Source: Nitzschia sp. DOCU1 (Eukaryota > Bacillariophyta > Bacillariophyceae > Bacillariales > Bacillariaceae). Taken from it: a DNA stretch of 64,000 nt. A program made the translations under genes and the position numbers. The notes beneath the pieces were generated by a model. It had not been told where the DNA came from. It made no database searches and was given only the letters and a program-made list of their open reading frames with translations. This document shows positions 50,883-62,500 of the stretch, piece after piece. The stretch's first letter is position 1; each line of letters begins with the position of its first letter. The DNA is taken from assembly GCA_951394045.1 (NCBI GenBank), contig OX595996.1, positions 868,001 to 932,000 of the forward strand, written 5' to 3'.

Positions 50883-52491
50883 ATGATGATGGGCCTTCGC
50901 TCACGAAAAGACGCCTCCCCCAAAGTAGGCGGAGATGATAATGGCACTGGCTTTGCCAATGGCAAACTCCGGTTCAAGGGCTCTTCGTTGTCGTCATCCC
51001 ATCGATCCGGCAATCCCATTGCATTGGGCGTCTTGGCATTTCTGGCCTTTGTTCTTGTGCTAGTCCTCACAGCACCTCCCAAACACGAACGGTACGCTGG
51101 TATGGAAATGTTACGAAGTGAACATCGTAGCATGTTCAAAGAAGGTCATGCCAAGCAAGTCGAAAAAGTGGGCAAAACCGGCAAGGTACTCCACAAACCC
51201 ATCACGTCGGTCAAACGAGAAGACTTGAAGGGACTGGTCGATAATTTGCCCGAAAATTTGGATTCTATCACCTATGAAGAGGCGATTCAAGGGCGAGAAC
51301 GATTGGTAGAGATTTTAACAGATGCCGGTGTTGAAGAATTGGATGTTCCAACTGTATTGAGTTTACCAAAGTGGAGTCAAGTGACAAAATTATATGGCGA
51401 TGGACCAGTAGTCATTGGACTAGAGACATGTCAGCGATTTCGAGAGACAATACCACTGGATGATGCTTCGATAGGAACGGCAGGTACGACGACAAATTTG
51501 ATGCTGCTACGACTTGTGTGTTTTCGATGGGCACGGCTGACCATGTCGGCATGTTGTTTTTCTTCATTTGGCGCCTTTTTCTTCTATTAGGAATGTTCAA
51601 TACGGGAACGAATCCCTTTGCCATGTACATTGAAGCCAATTGTATCATGCCACATAACAAACATGACGTACATGGAGGAACCCGATGGCAGGTGCCATGG
51701 GGTAAGCACACGTTGGCGTCTCGAAAGTGGACGAATACAGCTGGTCATGATGGGAGGGTCAATAAAACAAATGTGCTCCCCATTGCCATTGTTCGGGATC
51801 CTTATAGCTGGATGCAAAGTATGGTACGTGCTACATAGTACTCTATTTGGGTCGGTTTTGACATTTTGCATTTCTCATCACCTTGGTCTATGTAGTGTAA
51901 GCATCCATATGCCGCCAAGTGGCCCCGATCCGAAAAACATTGTCCCAATCTCGTCCCCAACGCCGATGACTTTGCTTTGCCTGGAGCTGTGTTTGAGGGC
52001 AATTCCATTCCCGTCACGGTGAATTACGAGCCTGCAGTGACGTACGATTCGCTAGCGCACTACTGGACGGCGTGGTACAAGGACTATTTAGATGCCGACT
52101 ATCCCCGGTTGATTGTGCGATTTGAAGACTTGCAGTTTCATGCCAAGGAAATGATCACTCTTGTCTGCGAGTGCGCCGGGGCAGTGCCAAGAGATCCCAA
52201 TGCGGAGTTTACGTATATTGTCGACAGCGGCAAGTGGGGACCGGGCCATCGAGGCAAGCAGGTACGTAGATGTCGACGTGTCATCTTCTATTCAGCCTTG
52301 ATCTGGATCTTACGTTAAAGAACTCTTCGGGTACCTGCTCTCGATAGACGAATCTGATTTCAGCCATGATCAAATACGGAACAGACGCAAAACGTTTTAG
52401 TGGAATGACTAAGGAGGATCTGGAGTATGCGGCCTCGGCATTGGATCCGGAACTAATGGAGCTCTTTAAATACGAAATGCCGGCCATCTAA
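50883..52491 (+). CDS. Sulfotransferase-like type II membrane protein 1
   Basis: Four exons, 50883-51483, 51591-51823, 51896-52261 and 52348-52491 (GT-AG); 1344 nt, 447 aa. A membrane segment at about 45-65 (IALGVLAFLAFVLVLVLTA) follows a short basic tail, giving type II Golgi topology. GMFNTGTNPF resembles the 5'-phosphosulfate-binding loop, and IVRDPYSWMQS resembles the 3'-phosphate loop of PAPS-dependent sulfotransferases. The last acceptor is chosen at 52347 because the next CAG would open with TGA in phase. The same layout occurs in the gene at 57521. Sulfation of glycans or proteins is inferred. Confidence 0.75.
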
Positions 52492-54712
52492 TCACCTGTG
52501 AACAACAGATATCAGGAATCCAATATTGCAAAGCATTGAATCCAAAAGGTACTGGAGTCGGGATCGAGAAAATCGATGGCATCCTCTGCAGTCTTTGTTG
52601 CTGCAAGACCTGGACAGAATAGCATCCCACGGCAACATGTGTGATAACCCAAACCCCACCATCCAGGACATCCTTCTGCGGCGATTCAGTCCTTCATGAA
52701 GCCCTTGAGAGTTTCACCAGAAATATCTTTCAGAAGATACTAAACACCCTGTCTGTCTGAATATGTTTTGGTGACTGCGCCAACGTTGGGATGGTCTGGT
52801 TTGGCACCAGTATTGTTGAGGACGAAAGATTCGTTTGACCAAAATGACGTGCAAAAGCGGCAGCAATCATAATTGGGATCAACTGGGGCTGATCGTAGTG
52901 CTCCCACCAGTAGACCGAGCATTGTTCTGAGCCATGTCTCGCAAATTATTGTCCAGGTCGTCGAACGCAAGTGTTGCCTTTGAAGTTTTTCATGTTTTGA
53001 TAGGATTATCCAGCATTGTGCGCAGGGGAGAACCGGTGGGCCGGCTTAGCGGCCAACCAACCCCCTTGAGTTTTAACAGCTGGGGTTTCAATCATGTCAT
53101 ACAACTGGGAATTGACGCCCATCTCTTCGTCTTCGTCTATCACAAGGCCGTGGAAGCATTCTCTCGCAGGGACCCGCGCTCCTAGATGGGCTCCTGATCC
53201 TTGTTCTCAAAATCGTCATCAAATTCCTAGTTTAGTGGTCTTCTAGTCCACAAGAGCCTCACCCGACGACTTGTCTCCCATATGATCGTAATCCTCTTTC
53301 TGCGCTTGAAGCAAGTTACGAAAGGGCATTTTGGAGGGTTTCTTGCTACTGTGCAGTAGTCCCATCCAATAGTGCCATCACCAAGAACAACATTTTCGGT
53401 AGTATAGGCGGCGCCAGCCACTAATAATTACAACCTACCGGTGTAGAGAGTGAAAGGAGGGAGGGTTGGCGCTAGTAGTTTCAAAAGCTACGGTTTAATA
53501 GCTTGCGTCTGCATGCACTTCAAGTGTCTTTTTTGCAGATATTCTCTGGGCGTCATCGATAGCCCGGCTCGTGGGGTACGGTATCGTACGCCAGCCTGCA
53601 CAGCCTTTTGGGCGGTGGGCTATCGGGGGTCCTGGGCATGTACGGGTCACCGTCGACGGTCGACGACGATGGCCACGGGTGTTTTGGATCAACTCGGCGG
53701 TTTCTGGTTGTCCGTTTCAGGTCCAGATCCTTCCACAAAAGGGGCAAAAAAGGGTGTGATACACCTCCCGGCTCTACCAGGGGTTACTGGTTATGTCGGT
53801 CAATCCCCGGATCTGGTTGAAAGTGGGTCCTTGAGGTTGCTTTGTTGACGGTCTGTCGATTTGAGCATCGAGTAGAATCCTACGGTGCGCCGTAGGCAAG
53901 GCCGGCTCGATGAAAATGTGAAAATGATCGGCAGCATCAAACTCCTGTTTCTCTGCCATTTCAGTTCCAAATTTCTGTAACTCTCTTCGAACAGGTTCGG
54001 GTAGTGAGCTCACAGGTACAGCCATGGTCAAAAGTTTGCCATGCCGTCTGCTTTGCTCAGGCCGCCATTTCCATCGAACCCGATCGCAAAATATTATATT
54101 ATGAGACTGTTTCTAAAGATTTATTCTAAGGAAGGAGGAATAATATGCCTTATGGAGAACACTTGCAGATGCTGAGACTTCAATCACAGTGAAACGTACG
54201 TTACTTCACTTTCACGGCAAGGGCTTGTATTATCAGCGAATGAGAGTGTCTACTAGCAATCATTTAAGTGGCTTTCAGGTGATATTTCATTCTCGGAGAA
54301 ATACTACAGTGTTTCGATCTCTCCATTTTCTTCTCCCTTATAAAGATTGAAGCCCGACAAACATTCTCAAAGTTCCTGGCAAGAATAATATGCCTCAGGG
54401 CTATTGAGTGAAGCCGTGACTCAGAAGTTCTCTAGCGACCGAACGGCAGAATCGCTTCTTCTTTTGTGCTTCTACGGAGTTCCAAGTACCAGGCCTACCG
54501 GTCGGTTCCAGAATCATGCGACACAGAAACACTCGCCCGAACGAAACACACACAAAACAGAACACCACCTCAGCGCGTCTTTGGTGAAGTTTGACATGTG
54601 TTCTCTTCAACTCTCCACGACACAAGTCTTACGCACAAACTCATTGGGAACTCTGGCATCTCTGAGGAAACAATCCCCTAGTTGTCACAAAGTTACGATA
54701 GCATAGACAAAG
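52492..54712. other. 2.2-kb stretch without a supportable gene; coding-like relics on the minus strand
   Basis: Minus-strand pieces look coding but are broken by stops and frame changes: about 54031-53775 (85 aa, ELQKFGTEMAEKQEFDAADHF), 53421-53227 (NVVLGDGTIGWDYCTVARNPP then in another frame FRNLLQAQKEDYDHMGDKSSGE), 53190-53010 (MGVNSQLYDMIETPAVKTQGG) and 52970-52740. They may be one decayed transposon gene, but no family could be recognised. Plus-strand frames here are not convincing. Confidence 0.35.
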
Positions 54713-55686
54713 ATGATAGCACCGGAGTCCAAGAACGATCGGCCTTTATTGATGGAGCCTCAAAGCAACCTCTCCGCACGTGTCGCATCGGTGGGTAGGG
54801 GGACCAGGGACGATGAAGTGTGTGAGCTGAAACGGGCAGCGCCCACGAAAAGGAGACGGATAACAAAACATGTTTCTTGGGCCAAGAAGGCTCATGTCCA
54901 TCTACTGCCGTCTAATCGCAAATCCTTCAAGGACTACAGGGACCAAGATGTTTGGTACACAGTAAGTTTAAGTTTTGATGGGCCAACCGCGCTGCGCCAT
55001 GCATGTTCAATTCTCACTCAGACGTGATTTCGCCGCGATCACAGAGAAATGACTATGAAGACTTCCTTATAGATCGTCTACGGACAATCGAGCGCTTACG
55101 TGCTTCTGGGGGCAACGACAAGGCGTTGGACCAAGACAATTTCTGTGTGCGGGGTTTAGAGCCGTTTCAGTCACCAGGGGAACATGAAGAGCTATTTTCT
55201 AAGCGAAGATGTCACCAGTCGACGATACTAATCGAGCAGGTGCGCCAGTCGATGTACGGGATGCGGAATCCGGAGCGTTTTCGACTCATGGTGGAGACCC
55301 AATCTGCGATATCCGAGAGGCGTGCTCGAGAATTAGCTGCTGTGGATGAACATGCCGTACATGGAAGTGTTTCCCGGAGAGGTTCTCTGTTGTCGACTAA
55401 TAACTTTATTGGGGCAAGCAAAGATGCAGGTTCCATCCGGTCGGGTCTCGACTCTGGCGATTCGATGTCCCTTACACAGCGGATCAGAGAGCTACAAGAA
55501 AGCAATGCCAGGCGATTGATCGAGATTTACTCACAACCAGGCTACAATCCTTTCCGCTTTCCGATCCGAAGAGATAGCCTTCTTGCGGGGGGAAGCTCCG
55601 ATATGAGGAATGTATCTCTTATGAACAATCGATTCCCCATTCGCAGAGACAGCTTGACACCCATCGGTACTACTGGCCTCAGTTAG
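54713..55686 (+). CDS. Conserved hypothetical protein with WYT-x-DY and CxRGLE motifs
   Basis: Two exons, 54713-54961 and 55045-55686; 891 nt, 296 aa. Splicing joins DVWYT to RNDYEDFLIDRL, and CVRGLEPFQSP, RRCHQSTILIEQVRQ and a helical AISERRARELA segment follow. This motif set recurs in a large family of uncharacterised diatom proteins of unknown function. The N-terminus has a basic TKRRRITKHV stretch suggesting nuclear import, and the C-terminal tail repeats FPIRRDSL twice. No membrane segment. An internal repeated RxxSL pattern could be phosphorylated. Confidence 0.8.
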
Positions 55687-56502
55687 GTGATTAGAACACA
55701 CCGTGGGCCGGGGCATTTAGTTCTCGATTGGCTTGGTTTTGCAATGGGAAAGACTTTCCTCACTCGAAACAAGTAGTCCTACTTGGTGACTGATATTTTC
55801 TGGTATGAACCATGAGGGGGCATGCTTGTTCGTGTTCATTGAATATTTGGGTGACCGAAACGTGTCGGGCCTCCATTACGAGTTCAGGCATCACGGTGTG
55901 GCTACAATAATATAGAAGTTGAATAGCATATAGTGTCCGGCTTCTCAGTAGGCACTCCTAAACATTTCGCGTGCCCGATCCTGCCCCGGCGAGCTTCCAA
56001 TGATCAACAGGATGCTATGGAAAGCCGACGTTCTGCGGCGCATGGACTGCATGGATTTGATCTTGACGTGGTCACTTCTTGCCCAAAAGGAAGCTAAGAG
56101 ATAGTAGTAGAACGAAGAAATACTAACAGTCAGACGAAAACTGCAGCGTGCAATAGTTCTCTTGCGAGTATACCCCAAAAGCTGCGCTACTATCGTACCT
56201 GGTAGAGAGAAGAACTCCGCGTTGGCAACGGTCGCTGACAAAGTAATCGGGTTGGTCATTGTTTCTGTTTTTGGTCCTGTCGGTCGGTCCGTGCTTGTGC
56301 CGCCCGCTGGCCCGCCCGACCGCCCGCACATTTGTGTTCCACGTCTGCCACGGCATCCTCGACTCACTTTATCCACGAATAGAACTGCGCCAAGGGCTTT
56401 TGCCAAGGATTTTTCAGGATACCTACCTCATAATGACCATCGCATTGTTTTTGAACAAGAAGGATTTGTTTCATCTTACTACTGCAAAGAGAAACCGTGA
56501 TC
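55687..56502. other. Intergenic
   Basis: No gene supported. Contains the presumed promoter of the CRAL-TRIO gene. The minus-strand frame at 55945-56406 shows no domain features. Confidence 0.4.
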
Positions 56503-57477
56503 ATGTCGGAACCAGCCACCCACACGGAGGAGGACCATCAGAAAGAGCTCGCGGCCATGAAAAAGTTGTTGCTGGATACCAAAGTGGAAGGGGGCAAATC
56601 CATTTGGGGCATGACCGTTGAAACCTTTGGAATGGCCGATGGAAAGCACGCCAAGGGTGATATTTTAGTAGATTCACTGGAGGACGGTCTCGAGCTGTTA
56701 AATGCGTACATATCGGAACGTCAAAAGACCATGGATAAACCCGTCATGGAGCTTGTACCTCTCGAACCGTTCAATGCCACACAAGATCAGTTTCTCTCAG
56801 CTTTTCTAAAGTGGGCCGAGAAGGAAGACCCCAAGACGCAGGAAACAAAGATCAATGTATCCAAGGCCAGCCGTCGCCTCGATGCTTATTTTGCTTGGAT
56901 GGATGACAATCGCAAGGACCTAGAAGAACCCCTCACCAAGGATTCGATCTTTGCCACGGCCAAAATTTGGGATATTCAGATATCGTATGACGATAAGGGC
57001 CACTTTATCTGGTGGATTGACTTGGGGAATCTAGACAAGGCAGAAATCAAGAAATTCTCAAATGCGGAACATTTGCGTTATGTCGTGTGGTTTGCCCACT
57101 TGGTCATGTTCGACCAAAACGCCCAAAATAATGGCGCCCTTCTTATTGAAGACTTGGCCCTGATTGGATTTTGGAAAATGATGACTTTGGTGCCAACCGA
57201 ATTGGGTGCCAAAATGGACCGCTTGACCATTGGTATCTTGCCCGTCAGGATGAAGAAGATGTATGTAGCTGGGGCTGCCCGTTGGATGACGGCACTCATG
57301 ACACTACTGAGACCGTTCTTGGGTAAGAAGATGCGCGAGCGCTTTACGATCCTTCCCAAGAACACCGATATGCAGGAATTTTGTGACGAACTGGTCACAC
57401 GAAAGAACATTCCTCACAACTTCAGCAACCTCATTGGCGATTACCCACGAGACTGGTTCTTTGAGAAGTTTAACTAG
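56503..57477 (+). CDS. CRAL-TRIO (Sec14-like) domain protein
   Basis: 324 aa from ATG 56503, single exon. The N-terminal about 110 residues are helical and charged, and the central part DAYFAWMDDNRKDL leads into a lipid-exchange-type fold with ALLIEDLALIGFWKM and LTIGILPVRMKKMYVAGAARWMTALMTLLRPFLGKKMRERFTIL, the region in Sec14 proteins where the gate helix and phosphoinositide-binding surface lie. Family members move or sense phosphoinositides and other hydrophobic ligands at membranes. The stop is only 43 bases from the convergent sulfotransferase-like gene. Confidence 0.72.
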   Translation: MSEPATHTEEDHQKELAAMKKLLLDTKVEGGKSIWGMTVETFGMADGKHAKGDILVDSLEDGLELLNAYISERQKTMDKPVMELVPLEPFNATQDQFLSAFLKWAEKEDPKTQETKINVSKASRRLDAYFAWMDDNRKDLEEPLTKDSIFATAKIWDIQISYDDKGHFIWWIDLGNLDKAEIKKFSNAEHLRYVVWFAHLVMFDQNAQNNGALLIEDLALIGFWKMMTLVPTELGAKMDRLTIGILPVRMKKMYVAGAARWMTALMTLLRPFLGKKMRERFTILPKNTDMQEFCDELVTRKNIPHNFSNLIGDYPRDWFFEKFN

Positions 57478-57520
57478 GCGACAGCCACTTCGTGGGGGCT
57501 TGTAAATGATAGCTTAGATG

Positions 57521-58847
57521 TTACTCAGCCGGCGGGTGCTTATAGCCAAATGCCTCCATCAAGCCAGGGTCCAGCGCTTCTATGGCCGCTTCGTAGTCAA
57601 GATCGGAAAAGCCAAACTTGGGAGCCGGGGGCTTAGAGTACTTGATCCAGGCAGCATAGATTCCGGTCGAGGCGTCATGGCCGGGGCTATCTGCTTTGGC
57701 CGAGTCGACAATAAACTGAAAGTCTTGGTCGGTTCGAATCTCTCCTCCCGCACATTCACATATAGCCCGCACGGTTTCTTTCGGATAAAAGACCAAATCC
57801 TCCATACGAACCGCTATCCAAGGAAATTTGGCGTCTCGAATGTAGTACGAGTACCAATCATTCCACAAGTGTGCCAGGCTCTTGTGACTATCCTCACCGG
57901 CTCCATAACGGACAGTCACCTCGTTCCACTCTCCCGTCGCTGCATTCTTCAGCGCGGGACAGTCACGTAGAGTTCGTCGATTGTGCGGCCAGCTAGCTGT
58001 ATAGGGGCTCTTACATGTACTTCGAAACCAGGTATAAGGATTCCGTAATGTCACTACGGGCAAGATCTTTTCCTTGCTGATTGCCATAGCCTTTTGAGTC
58101 GAATGCAATTCCCGAAACTTGGCCGGTGTGTGCTTGCCCCATGGCACTTGCCATCTTTGGTGACGATAAAAATGCGTTAGAATATCGGTGAATAATCAAA
58201 CGAGGGCAACTGCGAGACTTACCGCATCCCATAGCTTTCCTTCGATTTATGGGGCCCCTCCTTTTTCCTTCTTTCAGGAATTTCACAGTTTTGTTTCAGC
58301 AAATGTGTCACCAAATTGGTGCCTGTGAACAGTAGAATCGTCAGAAGGCGGCCCTTTCGAATGTACGACGAGTTTGGAGCGACGACGACTTACCAGAGTT
58401 GAACATGCCTGCACTGCCAAGCATCCGTTCCAAAGGAGGTACCTCATCTCGATACGCTTGGCAATTTTCCAGTCCCAAAATGTAGGGGTGGGGTCCAACA
58501 ACTTCCTGCACTTGGGACCAAGTTGGCAAAGCAGCTTCTTTCTCGGGTGTGAGTTCAACGCCAGCTTCTTTGAAAAGCGCCAATATGTGCTGTCGTCCTT
58601 GCTCTTCGTTCAGTACGGGGAAAGAAAGTACATACGAACCCGACGATTTGGTGATTGTAAGAAGTGATGAGTTTCTTTTGTTGAGTAGAAATAAATCGTT
58701 TGGAAAGAAAGGCGAGCTTTCCAGTGGAGCCAGCGACAAAAAGTTGATCGCGACGGTGAGTGTTGCCAGGACAATTAGGAGATTGACCAGCGTCCTTTGT
58801 GTGAGACACTTGTTCTTGCCCTTTCGCGGGTGGGTCACTTGCACCAT
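57521..58847 (-). CDS. Sulfotransferase-like type II membrane protein 2
   Basis: Exons 58847-58394, 58322-58223 and 58154-57521 (GT-AG); 1188 nt, 395 aa. Basic N-terminus, membrane segment LVNLLIVLATLTVAINFLSLA at about 20-40, then a luminal part with GMFNSGTNL and VTLRNPYTWFRS, matching the loop motifs of the gene at 50883. Also shared: WGKHT, AHLWNDWY/AHYWTAWY, and CECAG. The first intron splits the GMFNSG/TNL loop codons, whereas gene 1 has its intron just before GMF, so intron positions have shifted. Golgi sulfotransferase activity is inferred. Confidence 0.75.
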
Positions 58848-58945
58848 GTTTGAAAAGGCGCCAATTGTAGGAGACTTTGGATCATAATGACATCAATGAG
58901 TGAATGATGCCACTCTCACCCATGGTCGTCGGTTGAGAAAAGGTC

Positions 58946-59431
58946 TGTTGGAAAATGAGGTGCCGACGTCATCCGAGTCCATCGAGTCGACAGTCCGTTT
59001 AGTCGTCTGCGCTCCGAGTCTCCGACTATCAATTTCGGATTACTAGAGAGGAAGAAAACATTTGGAGCGGCAACGGAAAGATTCACTATTTGGAATCTTG
59101 GAACGGAAGCTAACTAGCTTGACGTGAAGCTAATTTAGCTAAGCAACTACATGGAGACAAGCGAAAAGAAAAGTCTTCATGTTGGAAGACTTGAATAAAG
59201 CAAAGAGCGATCGTTTGCGATAATGTCGGAAGCAGCGATGGATGGAGAGGGTCAAGTATTGTAGTCATAACTCTAAGGAGCGAAGTGTGTGAAAGAAACT
59301 ATCTAAAAGTAGAGACCTTTGCATTGGCAGCGAGTTGCAAGGGACAAGAGCAGTATCATTGACGATTGACAAGTGTGGTCAATCTAGTCAAGAGTTCAGC
59401 TGACGAGGTACAGACTCGAGAGATTTCAACA
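58946..59431 (+). repeat. Probable 5' LTR of the right-end copia element
   Basis: TGTTG at 58946 and CAACA ending at 59431 form inverted termini around 486 bp, directly upstream of the polyprotein leader. The first 65 bases are related to the LTR remnant at 10503. The right end is inferred from the terminal motif only. A 14-base palindrome, CGCTTGATCAAGCG (59432-59445), follows immediately. Confidence 0.6.
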
Positions 59432-59510
59432 CGCTTGATCAAGCGATTGATTGAATTCTCACGGAGAAATTGGTCGAGCGACGAATTTGCGAAAAACCGC
59501 AACACGAAAG

Positions 59511-62500
59511 ATGACGAGTAAGGAAGACACTACCGATTCGCACACCTTCAAGGTGTTCAAGTTTGATGGATCGGAACCATCTAAGTTCAGAGAATGGAAG
59601 ATCAAGTCGATGGCATACGCCAGACGCAAGAAGTTTTACCAGGGATTTACGGATGACTTATCCAGCAGTAAGAAAGACGATGAGATCGCTATCAGGGAGA
59701 TGGCGATGGACTACATCATTTGTGCAACAGAAGGAACAGCATTCACAATGATAACGACCGAGACGGAAGATGACCCGAAGAAAGCTTGGGATATTCTAGT
59801 CGCTTCATACGAGCAGCATGATCAAGAAGACTTGCAGTCGGTACAAGAAGATTTGGTAAAGATGACGATGAAGAAAGGAGAAAAGCCAACAGACTTCAAG
59901 AATCGAATCTTTCTCATTAACGAGAGACTCGCAAAGATCGATAAGAAGTATGTGATGGACGAATTGCAAATCAAGACCCATCTTTTGACGAAGCTAACGA
60001 GTGAGTACGATGCGGTAAAGACGGCGCTAATCGTACATGGCATCGCGAAGAAAGAACTTGGAGAGATCACGCGAGACCTCGAACGTCGCTGGAAAGAAAT
60101 GTATGACGGCGGAGACGGAAAAGGAAAGAAGTCTTCCGAGAACGTTGCGATGACTACCGAAAAGGTTGACAAAAAGAAGAAGAAGTTCCAGAAGAAATTC
60201 AAGGGTCTTTGCAAATATTGTGGGAAGCAAGGGCACCGAGTCCAAGACTGTAAAGGAAAAAGAGCCGACGAAGAGAAAAGCAAGAAAGGCGACGGAAAGC
60301 CCGTGATGGAGCATCGTGTGTGCTACAAGTGCAAGAAGCAAGGGCATCTGGCCGCCAATTGCCCGTCCAAGGACTCTGAGACCGGATTTGTTGCAGCGTT
60401 TTGTGTCGAAGCGGTAACAAAAGACAAAAACCAAGAAAATGGAACCCAAGTCCATGATGAAGACGGAGTTGGGGTCCGAAACGAAAAAGGAACCGCTTTC
60501 GATGCTACCAAGTTCGAGAAATGCGATCGTGAAGTCGATTGGGTGACCGTGGCCGGAACTTCGAAAAAGAGGACGAGCAAATTTGTTGAGAAAGTTGCGA
60601 CGAAGAATTACTTCGAAATATTGGACGATGATGACGAAGACGTCGACGACGGAACCCAAGATAACGAAAAGGGCGACGCTGGCAGTGCCAAGAACGATGC
60701 TGAAGGCAAAAACCAATACGACACCGCCCAGCATGAAGAGGAAGACGAATCGCTCCCCGATTTGCTTGAATGCGGAATGGACGACAATTACGACCCATCC
60801 GACTGGTACAATAATGAGGAAAACGACAACTTCTGGGATAAAGGATGGAGCTACGACGCGGACGAGACTATTCGCTACATCGATGATGAAGTTATGTGGG
60901 ATGCGGTCGAGGAAGATGAGAGAAGCTTAGAGTCGGATCTACCTGCATTGATCCCGAGACAGGACTCAGATGACTCACTGGACTACGAAAATTACTACTG
61001 GAACGAGTGGTTCGGCCAACGACAGCCCATGGAAACGACTTCCATCACCGAAGACAATGCAGAAACCGTGTTCATTATTGGGGAGGACGATGACAGTCAA
61101 AGCCTCTCACCAATTGTGATGTCTTTAAAGCCATCCGGTAAGAAGGTCGGATGGAAGCTCGACAACGAAAGCAACGACAAAAAGGATATCGATCTACTGG
61201 TCGACACTGGTGCATCGTTGCACATCATCAACGAAGACGAAGCCTTGACCAACCGAAGACCATCCACCACCGAAGTCAGAGTGGGAAGCAACGAGTTAGT
61301 GGCTTGCGAAGACGAAGGGATGCTGGGACTTGTGACTTATGACAACCCACCAGTGAGGCTATGCCTTGACCCGGTCCTGCATTGCCGAACCTTCGCGACA
61401 AACGTGATGGGATTGAAACCACTGCAAAAGCAAGGTTGGAAGCTGATTATGAGTGAGGACGAAGGCTATATGACGCGAAACAACGAACGCGTTAATTTCA
61501 TCAAGAAGGAAAATGGGATGTGGTATCTGCGCGCCAGGCGATGCAAAGTTTACCCGACGGTGAATAATGCCGCGACGGAAAATGTGGATGACCACGAAAT
61601 TTGGAAAGATGTGCCGGACGATCAACTTGGCCCCGACGGCTCGCCCAAGCAGAGACAGCCATATGGAAAAGGGAAGAAGCTGCCGGCAACGATGGACATT
61701 TCCGAAGCGCACGACAAGTGGGGGCATAAGAGTCCCCAATTATTGCACAAGACCGCGCGCTATTATGGCGTCAAACTGGAAGGGACCTTGCTACCATGCG
61801 AAGGTTGCGGTCTGGCAAAAGCGAGACAAAAGGCAGTCAGCAAAGTCTCGTTAGCAAAAGCCAAACGAGTGGGCGAACGAATCTATCTGGATGCGGCAGG
61901 ACCATTTACCGAAACCTTGGGTGGATCGAAATATCTCTTCTGCGCCGTTGACGAGTTTTCACGAAAGTCATGGGTAAGATTCAACGCGCGCAAACGACCT
62001 ATGGTGGATTTCGCACGGGATATCATCATGGAACTACGAGGTTTGGGATTCTCTGTCACGTATCTACGATGTGACAACGCCGGAGAAAACGTTGCCCCAC
62101 TATCAAAGCTATGCCTCGAACTGGGAGTCACGCTGGAAAGGACAGCACCGCATACCCCGCAAATGAATGGCGTAGTGGAACGAAGAATTCCTGTCCTGAT
62201 AACACGAGCAAACGCATCGATGCTCGCCGCTGGAATTAACGAGGAAGGTCGACAACGTTTATGGGGCGAAGCCATCAATTACCACAACACTACGGAGAAT
62301 GTGACCCTATCATCAGTGCGGTCCGAGCCGGCGAACGCCGTGGTTTATCAAGACGTGACAAAACTCGCCGCACATCTAATTGAGTTTGGCCGTCCCGCGA
62401 TCGTCACAAACCGCGCTCAAATCACGGGCAAGTGGAAACAAAAAGGCATAAAAATGCTAATGGTTGGATATGCCCAAGGTCGCCCGCCGGACACGTACCG

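Noticed and set aside
53450..53848. 132-codon plus-strand frame
   Set aside because: No family features, and the opposite strand has the better coding-like pieces.
55945..56406. 153-codon minus-strand frame
   Set aside because: No recognisable domain, and the composition changes along its length.
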